Numbered from the stretch's first letter, positions 1 through 6,722 are shown. The stretch is 7,009 nt of DNA from Hydrogenophaga sp. (GCA_011390855.1 JAABRN010000003.1:1-7009); one strand, 5' to 3'. The notes: generated by a model not told the origin, from the sequence alone. Numbers and translations are program-made.

Positions 1-34
1 CACCGGATTGGAGCAGGGTTCTGCGCTGGATCAT
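1..34 (-). CDS. N-terminal start of an exported protein with a Tat-like leader (partial)
   Basis: Only the first 11 codons are inside the window, reading MIQRRTLLQSG on the minus strand and continuing past the left edge. A good ribosome binding site, AGGAG (minus strand, 48-44), lies 9 nt before the ATG, which supports a real start. The twin arginine followed by hydrophobic residues (RRTLL) looks like the start of a Tat signal peptide, so the product is probably exported to the periplasm. In comamonads such leaders are common on solute-binding proteins (Bug/tripartite tricarboxylate or ABC/TRAP types) found beside catabolic operons, which would suit an uptake role for the operon's substrate. 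That function is inference from context; a Tat-exported enzyme is equally possible. The gene follows the operon in the same direction but lies behind a terminator, so it probably has its own promoter in 35-200, where I found no convincing one. Confidence 0.55.
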   Translation of the reverse strand, partial: MIQRRTLLQSG

Positions 35-200
35 GGTCGGGATCTCCTGAGGTGGTTCAAAAAACGTTGCGGTGCCCGTAGCGCTCAAGTTAATGGATTT
101 GCTGCACGCCGGGAAAGAGGTCAAACCCGAAGACGGGTCGCGGAAAGGGGGTGGCAAGTGATTTACTTATGAGAAATGAGTTTACCCCTATGGAAGTATA

Positions 201-230
201 GAAAAACAGCGTCTAGGGAAAACCCGACGC
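201..230 (-). terminator. Rho-independent terminator of the catabolic operon
   Basis: Read on the minus strand just after the hydrolase stop codon, GCGTC (230-226) pairs with GACGC (213-209). Inside this, GGG (225-223) pairs with CCC (218-216) around a TTTT loop, leaving a two-base bulge. The run TGTTTTTC (208-201) follows at once as the U-tract. The stem begins 8 nt downstream of the stop codon. Stem, loop, U-tract and position all match an intrinsic terminator, and it separates the four-gene operon from the Tat-leader gene at the left edge. Confidence 0.8.
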
Positions 231-237
231 GGAACCG

Positions 238-933
238 TCAGTCCACTCGCGCTGCAATGGGTGTCAAACCATCGATCATTCCGTGCAGCGTGTCACCCCT
301 CACCACAGCGGCAACGCCTTCTGGCGTGCCTGTGTAGATCAGGTCGCCCGGTTGCAGTTCCCAGGCCTTGGACAGGTGCTCGATGGTTTCCGCCACGTTC
401 CAGATGAGTTTGTCGATGGTGCTGCTTTGGCGGTTGGCACCGTTCACCGTGAGCGCGATGGACGCCTGATTGATCGCTCCCACGTCGGCCGCGGGGGTGA
501 TCGGCCCGATAGGAGCGGAATGGTCGTAGGCCTTGCCGATGCACCAAGGGCGGCCCTGTTTTTTCATGTCGGACTGAAGATCGCGGCGTGTCATGTCGAG
601 GCCGACGGCGTAGCCAAAGATGTGCTCGTGCGCCTGTGCGGCGGCGATGTTGCTGCCGCCTTTGCCTATCGCGATCACCAGCTCGATCTCGTGGTGCAGG
701 TTGCTCGTCAGGCTGGGATAGGGAATGGTTGCTGTCTGGCCCGCTTCGCACACCACCACCGTGTCTGCAGGTTTCAAAAAAAAGAAGGGGGGCTCACGAC
801 CGGTGAAACCCATTTCCTTGGCATGTTCTTCGTAGTTTCGGCCCACGCAGTAGATGCGGTGCACGGGGAAGCGTTCAGGGCGGCCGAGCACCGGCACGGT
901 CACCACGGGTGGGGGCGGGAAAAGGTAGTCCAT
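238..933 (-). CDS. Fumarylacetoacetate hydrolase family protein, fumarylpyruvate hydrolase-like
   Basis: A 231-residue protein of the FAH superfamily, whose members hydrolyse C-C bonds in beta-diketo acids or decarboxylate oxaloacetate in the cytoplasm. The N-terminal MDYLFPPPP followed by RIYCVGRNYEEHAKEMG closely resembles fumarylpyruvate hydrolase of the gentisate pathway (NagK type, about 230 residues). Metal ligands expected for the family are present: E82 and E84 in HHEIELV and D113 in GLDMTRRD. The lid His-Glu pair is probably H37/E40, and a TGTPEGV loop lies at 201-207. The ATG at 933 was chosen over an in-frame ATG at 1038 because AAGGA sits 5 nt before it and homology begins there; the longer form would also run into the ferredoxin gene. 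It is the last gene of the operon, 67 nt after the ferredoxin. No gentisate dioxygenase or maleylpyruvate isomerase is in view, so the true substrate may be another acylpyruvate. Confidence 0.9.
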   Translation of the reverse strand: MDYLFPPPPVVTVPVLGRPERFPVHRIYCVGRNYEEHAKEMGFTGREPPFFFLKPADTVVVCEAGQTATIPYPSLTSNLHHEIELVIAIGKGGSNIAAAQAHEHIFGYAVGLDMTRRDLQSDMKKQGRPWCIGKAYDHSAPIGPITPAADVGAINQASIALTVNGANRQSSTIDKLIWNVAETIEHLSKAWELQPGDLIYTGTPEGVAAVVRGDTLHGMIDGLTPIAARVD

Positions 934-1000
934 CGAATTCCTTGGCAAGACGAGATTGGCAGGGACAGGCGTCAGGCGGGTCTGGCTCTGGAAGGCATTG

Positions 1001-1324
1001 TCAGTGCTGCGAGGAAGGCAGGCGAACCACCAGGCCATCGAGTGCTGGCGTCAATTGAAGCTGGCAACTCAGGCGGCTTGTCTGCTGCACCGGGCTGGCG
1101 GCGAAGTCGAGCATGTCGAGTTCATCGGGACTGGCTGGCGGCAGTTTTTCTGTCCAGGGCGCGTCCACCATCACGTGGCAGGTGGCGCAGGTGAGGGTGC
1201 CGCCGCAGTCTGCTTCGATGCCTTTCACATTGGCGTCCACGGCAGCTTTCATGAGACTCTGGCCGGGTGCGGCTTCAATGTCCTGATGGGATTGGTCATT
1301 GGCGATGAAACGAATTCGGATCAT
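1001..1324 (-). CDS. Adrenodoxin-type [2Fe-2S] ferredoxin
   Basis: A 107-residue soluble ferredoxin. The four cluster ligands are C40, C46, C49 and C87, giving the spacing C-x5-C-x2-C-x37-C that is typical of the adrenodoxin/putidaredoxin class. The surrounding sequence ADCGGTLTCATCHV and the C-terminal LDGLVVRLP also match that class. Ferredoxins of this type pass electrons from an FAD-dependent reductase to cytochromes P450 or to Rieske oxygenases; the dicamba O-demethylase system is a known case of the latter. Here the obvious partner is the Rieske oxygenase two genes upstream in the same operon. No ferredoxin reductase is present in the window, so it must be encoded elsewhere. The gene starts 23 nt after the ligase stop and the gap has no purine-rich Shine-Dalgarno sequence (it is C-rich on the coding strand), so translation may depend on ribosomes arriving from the ligase gene. 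Confidence 0.93.
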   Translation of the reverse strand: MIRIRFIANDQSHQDIEAAPGQSLMKAAVDANVKGIEADCGGTLTCATCHVMVDAPWTEKLPPASPDELDMLDFAASPVQQTSRLSCQLQLTPALDGLVVRLPSSQH

Positions 1325-1347
1325 GGGGTGGATGGTGGGAGATGGTT

Positions 1348-2823
1348 TCAGGTGCGCGCAAAGTATTCGCGGCGGTCAAAGTCGGTCCGGTCTTCGGCCT
1401 GCGCGCAGCGGTCGATCTCGCTTTGCTTGATGCGGCAGAAGTAGCGCACAAAGTCGTGGCCCAGGCCGTCGCACAGGGCTGTGTCAGCCTTGAGGGCATC
1501 GAGCCCAGCGGCTAACGAGGTCGGTATTTTTTCGGCATGGTCGGCATATGGCGTTTCGCTGCCTGGCGGTGGTTCCAGAGACCGTGCCAAGCCGTCCAGC
1601 CCGGCATGAATCTGCGCGGCCGCGTAGAGGTAGGGGTTGGCAGCCGGTTCACCCACTCGGTTTTCTATGCGGGTGGCGGTGTCGCCTGCGGCGCCCACCA
1701 CGCGCAACATGGCACCCCGGTTGTCGCGCCCCCACAGCACCGCCTGAGGTGCCAGCGCGTTCGGGCGGAAACGGTCGAAGCCGTTGATGGTTGGGGTGCA
1801 GAGTGCGGTCATGCCGCGCGCGTGGGTGAGCAGGCCGCCCAGCCAGTGCGCTCCCGCGTCCGACAAGGTGTGCGTGGCGTCCGCAGGCACGCTGCCAGGC
1901 GCGGTGGCCTCGCGCGCGCAGGCGTTGCGGCCAGTCTGCAGGTCAACGAGCGACTGGTGCAGGTGCCAGCCGCTGGACATGATGTTCGGGAATGGTGGGC
2001 GGCACATGAAGGTGGCGTGGTAGCCCGCACGCCGAAGCGCCTGGCGCACACCGTTGCGGAACAGCACCATCTGGTCGGCGGCAGTCAGGGCATCGGTCGC
2101 GTCGAACACCGCCTCCACCTGGCTGGGGCCGAGTTCGATTTCCAGTGATTGCAGCGGCAGGCCCAGCGCTTGCGCGGTGTGCTGAACGATACGCATGGGT
2201 TCATCTGCCATGTCCATCATGGCTTCGGCCTGCAGGTTGTAGCCGGGGTGGATCATTTCCACCTCAGGCGGCAGACCCGGCCAGGCGGCGAGTTCAGGAT
2301 CGAGCTGGGGGCGGGTGCTGGTGATGCGGTAGATATGAAACTCAACCTCCAGGCCGGTCTTGAGCCCGTAGCCGGCGTTGCTCAGCCGGGTCAGTGCGCT
2401 TTGCAAGACGCGACGGGTGTCCAGCGTCACAGGCGTGCCGTCGCCGAACCAGGGCTGGCAGCGCAGCCAGCCGGTGCGGGGGAGCCAGGGCAGGGTGATG
2501 AAGCTGGCCGGGTCAGGCAGCAGCATGAGGTTGGCAGCGCCGGCAAAGCCGGGCAGTTCGCTCATGCCATCGGGCTCAAACACCTTCCAGGCGGTGCGAT
2601 CGGCGGTGTCTTTGAGCATGAGCGTGCCCACCATGCCCACGCCGTCGCGCAGCGCACGGATCGCGGCCGCTGCGGCCAGCGTCTTGCCGCGCAGCATGCC
2701 GTGGGTGTCGCACCAGCCCATGCGCACCAGCTCGACGCCGCTGGCTTCAATGAGCTTGGCCAGCCTCAGGCAGGCCGATTCGCGCTCTGGCGTGTGAACG
2801 CCGCACAGGTCGGCAAAGCTCAT
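1348..2823 (-). CDS. Glutamine synthetase family ligase, putative gamma-glutamyl-amine synthetase
   Basis: A 491-residue ATP-dependent ligase of the glutamine synthetase superfamily. It has an N-terminal beta-grasp region containing GWCDTHGMLRGK (36-47) and a catalytic domain with all core motifs. Metal and glutamate ligands are likely E159 and E161 (GLEVEFH), E230 and E237 (ELGPSQVEAVF), H287 (SGWHLHQS) and E387 (RIENR). The nucleotide/phosphate segment is NRGAMLRV (368-375), followed by GEPAANPYLYAAA. The GPSQVE and GEPAANPY variants and the lack of the NLYDLPP adenylylation loop of housekeeping GlnA place it among the catabolic paralogues (PuuA, IpuC, or AtdA1/TdnQ of aniline degradation) that ligate glutamate to an amine. 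The ATG at 2823 overlaps the oxygenase stop as ATGA, with GGAG 8 nt upstream, so the two are probably translationally coupled. The amine substrate is not known; a role in true glutamine synthesis is less likely but not excluded. Confidence 0.88.
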   Translation of the reverse strand: MSFADLCGVHTPERESACLRLAKLIEASGVELVRMGWCDTHGMLRGKTLAAAAAIRALRDGVGMVGTLMLKDTADRTAWKVFEPDGMSELPGFAGAANLMLLPDPASFITLPWLPRTGWLRCQPWFGDGTPVTLDTRRVLQSALTRLSNAGYGLKTGLEVEFHIYRITSTRPQLDPELAAWPGLPPEVEMIHPGYNLQAEAMMDMADEPMRIVQHTAQALGLPLQSLEIELGPSQVEAVFDATDALTAADQMVLFRNGVRQALRRAGYHATFMCRPPFPNIMSSGWHLHQSLVDLQTGRNACAREATAPGSVPADATHTLSDAGAHWLGGLLTHARGMTALCTPTINGFDRFRPNALAPQAVLWGRDNRGAMLRVVGAAGDTATRIENRVGEPAANPYLYAAAQIHAGLDGLARSLEPPPGSETPYADHAEKIPTSLAAGLDALKADTALCDGLGHDFVRYFCRIKQSEIDRCAQAEDRTDFDRREYFART

Positions 2824-4223
2824 TCCACCCGCTCCGCGCAAACGGAGGTTTTGGCGGGTTCGGTCGTGGCGGCGTTGTCGGCGGACCAGGGCGCGCCTGC
2901 ACGCCTGGCCTGCACCGCTTCCTGCCACCAGGCCTGCCACTGCTGCGCGGGCGCGATGCCGTCTACCGTGTCGGGGCCTCTGATCTGGTCGTGCAGCGCC
3001 GGGTCGGCCATGCCGGGCGCGGTGCCCCCTTGCTCGACCGTGTCAATGGCCTGCTGCAGCATGCGCCGGTTGGCCATGATCACCTTGTCGGTGGTCCCCA
3101 GGTGTTCGCGCGTGCGGTCTTGAATCGCGCCCATGCTTTCGCAAGCCCACTGGTCGTGCACGTTGATGTCGTCTTCGCCCATGCCCAGATAGGTGCGGCT
3201 CATCTGTTCTTCAGCGTTGAAGCCCCACTGGTTGTGGCGGCCGGACTTGGGGATGTAATCGGGCAGGGTGACGGCGTCCAGTCGCTGGTTGCGCATGGCG
3301 GTCTTGTCCACTGGCCCGGCAAAGCTGGTGAAGAAGGCAAACCAGTAGTTGTGCGTGTCGTCGACCGGCACGTGCATTTGCGTGATGGTCATGGTCTCCG
3401 AGAGGGGAATCACGAAGGTCTGGGGAAACACCGCGTTGGTCACGCGCACGTGGGTCAGTTCGTCGGTCATGGGGCGCAGCGCGGTGAGCTGCAGCCCATG
3501 GGGCTGTGTGGCAAACGAGATCTGGGGCTGGCCAAACTCGCGCATCACACGGGTCATTGGCCAGCGCTCGCCACCCACGTCGCCCGCACTGGCGCCGCGA
3601 AACTGTTTGCCGTAGCTGTCTTCCAGCGAACCATCGCTGAAAAAGCGGTGCAGATACGACGCGTGCGCCGGATCGATGCCCACCTCGAACGCCTGCAGCC
3701 AGTTGCAATTCCAGAGCCCCTTGAAAGCAAAGGTGTGGGTGCCGGGCGCCACAAAACAATCCAGATCGGGAAAAGGGGGAGGTGTCTGCCCTTCCGGTCC
3801 AAACCAGCCGAAGAGCACACCGCTTTTTCCAACCAGCGGATAGCTGCGCTGGCGGATGCGTGTGCACAAGGTGCTGCCTGCCGGTTCGGCCGGGGTTTCA
3901 ATGCACTGGCCGGTGGTGTCGAACTTCCATCCGTGGAACGGGCAGCGCAGACCATCACCTTCGTTGCGGCCGTAGGCCAGGTCGGCGCCGCGGTGGGGGC
4001 AGTCGCGGTCAAGGAGGCCGAATTCGCCTTGCGCATTGCGGAACAGCACAAAGTCCTGGCCAAGTACCCGCACCGCTTTCACCGGGCGCACGGCCATGTG
4101 CGGAGCCAGGGCAGGGTCGAACTCGTCGAGCAGCGCAACCGGTTGCCAGTAGCGCCGCAGCAACTCGCCGCCGGGCGAGCCTGGGCCGACTTGGGTGAGA
4201 CGTTGATTGAGTTCGGCTTTCAT
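2820..4223 (-). CDS. Rieske non-heme iron oxygenase, phthalate 4,5-dioxygenase-like alpha subunit
   Basis: A 467-residue oxygenase component. The N-terminal LTQVGPGSPGGELLRRYWQP is characteristic of the phthalate 4,5-dioxygenase-like, alpha-only group. The Rieske [2Fe-2S] ligands are C75 and H77 (CPHRG) and C94 and H97 (CPFHGW). The mononuclear iron site has D184, H187 and H192 in GIDPAHASYLH, preceded by NWLQAFE. A C-terminal segment ending in QDRTREHLG (368-376) is typical of this group; the third, acidic iron ligand probably lies just before it (D357 or E362). Such enzymes dihydroxylate aromatic rings or remove O- or N-alkyl groups. No beta subunit is present. The ATG at 4223 was chosen because AAGGA sits 6 nt before it; an upstream in-frame ATG at 4280 would cross the promoter and operator. 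It is the first gene of the operon and overlaps the ligase by 4 nt. Electrons presumably come from the operon's ferredoxin. The C-terminal tail of about 30 residues (Ala-rich) is poorly conserved in appearance. Substrate unknown. Confidence 0.92.
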   Translation of the reverse strand: MKAELNQRLTQVGPGSPGGELLRRYWQPVALLDEFDPALAPHMAVRPVKAVRVLGQDFVLFRNAQGEFGLLDRDCPHRGADLAYGRNEGDGLRCPFHGWKFDTTGQCIETPAEPAGSTLCTRIRQRSYPLVGKSGVLFGWFGPEGQTPPPFPDLDCFVAPGTHTFAFKGLWNCNWLQAFEVGIDPAHASYLHRFFSDGSLEDSYGKQFRGASAGDVGGERWPMTRVMREFGQPQISFATQPHGLQLTALRPMTDELTHVRVTNAVFPQTFVIPLSETMTITQMHVPVDDTHNYWFAFFTSFAGPVDKTAMRNQRLDAVTLPDYIPKSGRHNQWGFNAEEQMSRTYLGMGEDDINVHDQWACESMGAIQDRTREHLGTTDKVIMANRRMLQQAIDTVEQGGTAPGMADPALHDQIRGPDTVDGIAPAQQWQAWWQEAVQARRAGAPWSADNAATTEPAKTSVCAERVE

Positions 4224-4238
4224 GCGGCGTCCTTGCAA

Positions 4239-4269
4239 TTGACATGTGTGGATACCAAGACGGTATACC
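4239..4269 (+). promoter_or_regulatory. Candidate sigma-70 promoter for the GntR regulator gene
   Basis: A perfect TTGACA -35 box lies at 4239-4244 and TATACC at 4264-4269 could serve as the -10 box, with a 19-bp spacer that is longer than the ideal 17. Transcription would begin near 4276, leaving a leader of about 24 nt before the ATG at 4300. The proposed -10 box lies inside the 12-bp palindrome, which would make the gene autoregulated. This rests on sequence resemblance only. Confidence 0.4.
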
Positions 4270-4274
4270 GTTTT
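4257..4274. promoter_or_regulatory. Palindromic operator, probable GntR/FCD binding site
   Basis: ACGGTATACCGT (4260-4271) is a perfect 12-bp inverted repeat. It extends to 18 bp (4257-4274) with one mismatched pair. A GTATAC centre with flanking symmetric bases is a common shape for operators of FCD-subfamily GntR regulators. It is the only strong palindrome in the 76-bp gap between the divergent oxygenase and regulator genes, and it covers both proposed -10 boxes. A further half-site, GATACC (4251-4256), lies 13 bp from the matching TATACC and might bind a second dimer. The palindrome is seen directly; binding by the neighbouring regulator is inferred. Confidence 0.6.
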
Positions 4275-4290
4275 CGTCATTCAGTGTACA
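4262..4290 (-). promoter_or_regulatory. Candidate promoter of the Rieske oxygenase operon
   Basis: On the minus strand, TGTACA (4290-4285, four of six bases matching the -35 consensus) is followed after 17 bp by TATACC (4267-4262). Transcription would begin near 4255, giving a leader of about 32 nt that contains the AAGGA ribosome binding site (4234-4230) of the oxygenase gene. Because the palindrome is symmetric, the same DNA supplies the -10 element for both divergent promoters. Both boxes are imperfect, as expected for a regulated promoter. Confidence 0.4.
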
Positions 4291-4299
4291 GTTTGCCTC

Positions 4300-5019
4300 A
4301 TGAGCCTGCAAGACACCGTTTTGATGCAATTGCGTGACCTGATCCTCAGCGGTCAGTTCGAACCCGGCCAGCGACTTGCCGAGCAGCAGCTTGCCGAGCG
4401 CCTGGGCGCTTCCCGAACGCCGGTGCGAGCGGCCTTGGTGACACTGGAGCAGGAAGGCCTGGTCGAAGCCAACGACACCGGCAAGTACCTGGTTCGGCAG
4501 TTCACCGCGCAGGAAGTGACCGATGCCATCGCGGTGCGCGGTCATCTGGAGGGCATGGTGGCGCGGCTGGTGGCAGAGCACGGCCTGACCCGTCAACTTC
4601 AGGGCGACCTGCAGGTCTGTCTCGACGAGGGGGATCGTCTGTTGGCCGATAGCCCGCTCACGCTGGAGAGCTACGCCGCCTACGCAGTCATGAACGACCG
4701 CTTTCACGCGCTGCTGCTTGAGGCCTGTGGCAACCGCGCACTGCAGCGGGCCGTGGCATTGAACGACAAACTGCCGTTTGCGCCGGCATCGGCCATGCTG
4801 CCCATGCAGGGCACGGTGGCCATGGACCGCGACTGGATGCTCTATGCCCACCGGCAGCACCACATGCTTTTTGATGCGCTGCGGCGTGGAGAAAGCGCCC
4901 GTGCCCAGGCTCTGGCGGTAGAGCACACCGAGGTGGCGCAGATGAACATGCGCCTGGCGCTGGAACGGCGCGCCGAATCTGAGCGTGTGATGCCAGTGAT
5001 GCGCCTGGTGGTGGGCTAG
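4300..5019 (+). CDS. GntR family transcriptional regulator, FCD subfamily
   Basis: A 239-residue DNA-binding regulator. Residues 1-65 form a winged helix-turn-helix: [19 protein letters not shown] is the canonical GntR opening, and [21 protein letters not shown] (31-51) covers the HTH. Residues from about 70 onward form an all-helical FCD ligand domain. Likely metal or ligand-binding residues are D133 and H136 ([14 protein letters not shown]), a histidine in HRQHH (184-188) and H209 in VEHTE. Such proteins usually repress nearby catabolic genes until an organic-acid effector binds. The ATG at 4300 was chosen because the GntR fold starts immediately after it; the upstream ATG at 4246 would place the operator inside the gene. 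No clear Shine-Dalgarno sequence precedes it. Divergent placement, 76 bp from the oxygenase start with a shared palindrome, makes it the probable regulator of the operon. The effector is not deducible. Confidence 0.92.
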   Translation: MSLQDTVLMQLRDLILSGQFEPGQRLAEQQLAERLGASRTPVRAALVTLEQEGLVEANDTGKYLVRQFTAQEVTDAIAVRGHLEGMVARLVAEHGLTRQLQGDLQVCLDEGDRLLADSPLTLESYAAYAVMNDRFHALLLEACGNRALQRAVALNDKLPFAPASAMLPMQGTVAMDRDWMLYAHRQHHMLFDALRRGESARAQALAVEHTEVAQMNMRLALERRAESERVMPVMRLVVG

Positions 5020-5020
5020 G

Positions 5021-5110
5021 GATTGGCCCACCCCCGCGCCGCCTTCGGCGTCACCCCCTCAAGGGGGCGCCAGCAGCGGCCCGGCAAAGCCGGTTCCGCG
5101 CTGGCCTTGG
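5021..5110. repeat. GC-rich multi-hairpin intergenic repeat, likely terminator of the regulator gene
   Basis: This block starts directly after the regulator stop codon and holds three short hairpins in a row: CGCC-TTC-GGCG (5040-5050), CCCCC-TCAA-GGGGG (5054-5067) and CCGGC-AAA-GCCGG (5081-5093). The phrase around CACCCCCTCAAGGGGG resembles an interspersed intergenic repeat that I recall from Comamonadaceae genomes, often next to stop codons. It has no U-tract, so it is not a classical intrinsic terminator, but the stacked stems could slow polymerase or protect the 3' end of the mRNA. Hairpins are seen directly; membership of a repeat family is from memory, as only one copy is in the window. 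Confidence 0.6.
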
Positions 5111-5156
5111 TATGGACCCCCACGCGCACGAGCAGACGCAGTGTATTGTGTCGGTC

Positions 5157-6722
5157 ATGGAGACAACACAACTGCCCGAACCGGGAACCAGCCTGTCGCT
5201 GCGGCGGGTGGCCATTGATACGTACCACGAGAACGTGGCCTACCTGCACCGGGACTGCGCGGTTTACCGGGCCGAAGGTTTTCAGGCGCTGTCCAAAGTG
5301 GAAATTCGGGCCAATGGCCGGCGCATTCTGGCCACGCTCAACGTGGTGGACGACACGAGCATCGTGGGTTGCGACGAGCTGGGCGTGTCCGAAGATGCTT
5401 TCGCTCGTCTGGATGTGCAACACGGGCATCCTGCATCGGTGTCGCAAGCCGAACCGCCGGAGTCCATTCCGGCGCTGTTTCGCAAGATCAATGGCGAACG
5501 CCTGACCCGTGAGGACTTTCGCGCCATCGTTCGCGACATCGCCGACCTGCGTTATTCCAAGATCGAACTGACCGCGTTCGTGGTGGCCAGCAACCGCAGT
5601 GAGCTCGATCGTGAGGAGGTCTACTTTCTCACCGAGGCCATGGTCGCCAGCGGCCGCCGGCTGGACTGGCACGAGTCGCTGGTGGTGGACAAGCACTGCA
5701 TTGGCGGTATTCCAGGCAACCGTACCACCATGCTGGTGGTGCCCATCGTGGCCGCTTATGGACTGGTGTTTCCCAAAACGTCTTCCCGCGCCATCACGTC
5801 GCCCGCCGGTACAGCCGACACCATGGAGGTGCTGGCCAATGTGGAGCTGCCCTTCGATCAGCTCACCGGTATCGTGCGTGACCACAAGGGCTGCCTGGCC
5901 TGGGGTGGCACAGCGCAATTGTCGCCTGCTGACGATGTGCTGATCTCTGTGGAGCGGCCTCTGAGCATCGACTCGCCGGGGCAGATGGTGGCTTCCATTC
6001 TGTCCAAGAAGGTGGCGGCTGGCGCCACCCATCTGGTGCTGGACATACCGATTGGCCCCACGGCCAAGGTGCGCTCCATGCCCGAGGCACAGAAGCTTCG
6101 TCGGCTGTTCGAATACGTGGCGCAGCGGCTGCACCTGTCGCTGGACGTGGTGATCACCGACGGGCGCCAGCCGATCGGCCGTGGCGTGGGGCCGGTGCTG
6201 GAGGCGCGCGATGTGATGCAGGTGCTGGAAAACGACCCGCAGGCACCCGACGACCTGCGGCAGAAGTCCCTGCGTCTGGCGGGCCGCATCATTGAATGCA
6301 GTCCCGACGTGCGAGGCGGCGACGGCTTTCGCATTGCGCGCGACATTCTGGATTCCGGGCGCGCGCTCGCACAGATGCAGGCGATCATCCAGGCGCAGGG
6401 CACGCGCGATTTCGACCACCACCACCCGCAACTGGGTGTGCTCACCCTTGAGGTGCGGGCTCCCCGCAGCGGCGTGGTCACGGGTATCGACAACCTCCAG
6501 ATCGCACAAGTGGCGCGGCTGGCCGGTGCGCCCAAGGTCAAGGGTGCCGGTGTGGATCTGCTGCGCAAGCTGGGCGATGCGGTCAATGAGGGTGAGCCGT
6601 TGTACAGAATCCACGCCAGCTACCCGGCCGACCTGGAGTTTGCCCGTCTGGCGAGCTTGCGTGCCCCTGGCTTCAGCATCGGTAGCGAAGCCGACGTGCC
6701 TCGCGTATTCGTGGAGTTTTGA
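5157..6722 (+). CDS. Type 2 thymidine phosphorylase / AMP phosphorylase-like protein
   Basis: A 521-residue nucleoside or nucleotide phosphorylase, longer than ordinary DeoA (about 440) because of an extra N-terminal domain of about 80-100 residues, as in archaeal AMP phosphorylase. The phosphate-binding segment [14 protein letters not shown] lies at 178-191. The family signature is [18 protein letters not shown] (209-226), where proline and methionine replace residues usual in type 1 enzymes. A C-terminal beta-rich domain follows (about 430-485, with [13 protein letters not shown]). The enzyme splits a nucleoside or nucleoside 5'-monophosphate with phosphate, giving base plus (deoxy)ribose-1-phosphate or ribose-1,5-bisphosphate; which of these is unresolved. 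An alternative ATG at 5112 adds 15 residues with no family resemblance and lies almost against the repeat, so 5157 is preferred, although neither has a clear ribosome binding site. The stop overlaps the next start as TGATG, suggesting a two-gene operon with the PRPP-synthetase-like gene. Confidence 0.88.
   Translation: METTQLPEPGTSLSLRRVAIDTYHENVAYLHRDCAVYRAEGFQALSKVEIRANGRRILATLNVVDDTSIVGCDELGVSEDAFARLDVQHGHPASVSQAEPPESIPALFRKINGERLTREDFRAIVRDIADLRYSKIELTAFVVASNRSELDREEVYFLTEAMVASGRRLDWHESLVVDKHCIGGIPGNRTTMLVVPIVAAYGLVFPKTSSRAITSPAGTADTMEVLANVELPFDQLTGIVRDHKGCLAWGGTAQLSPADDVLISVERPLSIDSPGQMVASILSKKVAAGATHLVLDIPIGPTAKVRSMPEAQKLRRLFEYVAQRLHLSLDVVITDGRQPIGRGVGPVLEARDVMQVLENDPQAPDDLRQKSLRLAGRIIECSPDVRGGDGFRIARDILDSGRALAQMQAIIQAQGTRDFDHHHPQLGVLTLEVRAPRSGVVTGIDNLQIAQVARLAGAPKVKGAGVDLLRKLGDAVNEGEPLYRIHASYPADLEFARLASLRAPGFSIGSEADVPRVFVEF

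Noticed and set aside
96..124. Possible minus-strand promoter for the Tat-leader gene (TTGACC at 124-119)
   Set aside because: The -35-like box is good, but 17 bp downstream there is only CAAATC, a very poor -10 match, so I do not call it.
125..138. Small hairpin ACCCG-AAGA-CGGGT
   Set aside because: Five-base stem with no U-tract and no evident role; short stems like this are expected by chance in GC-rich DNA.
283..1194. Open frame of 303 residues on the plus strand
   Set aside because: It lies antisense to the hydrolase and ferredoxin genes, has a low-complexity His/Arg/Gly-rich composition with no recognisable motif, and reflects high-GC third positions of the real genes.
2991..4337. Open frame of 448 residues on the plus strand opposite the Rieske oxygenase
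   Set aside because: The minus-strand frame carries complete Rieske and mononuclear iron motifs; the plus-strand frame shows no family features and would run through the promoter region and into the regulator gene in another frame.
4009..5031. Open frame of 340 residues on the minus strand covering the regulator
   Set aside because: It spans the divergent promoter region and both neighbouring genes out of frame, without any recognisable domain.
5112..5156. Upstream ATG that would extend the phosphorylase by 15 residues
   Set aside because: The added residues show no family similarity, there is no ribosome binding site, and the start lies almost against the intergenic repeat.
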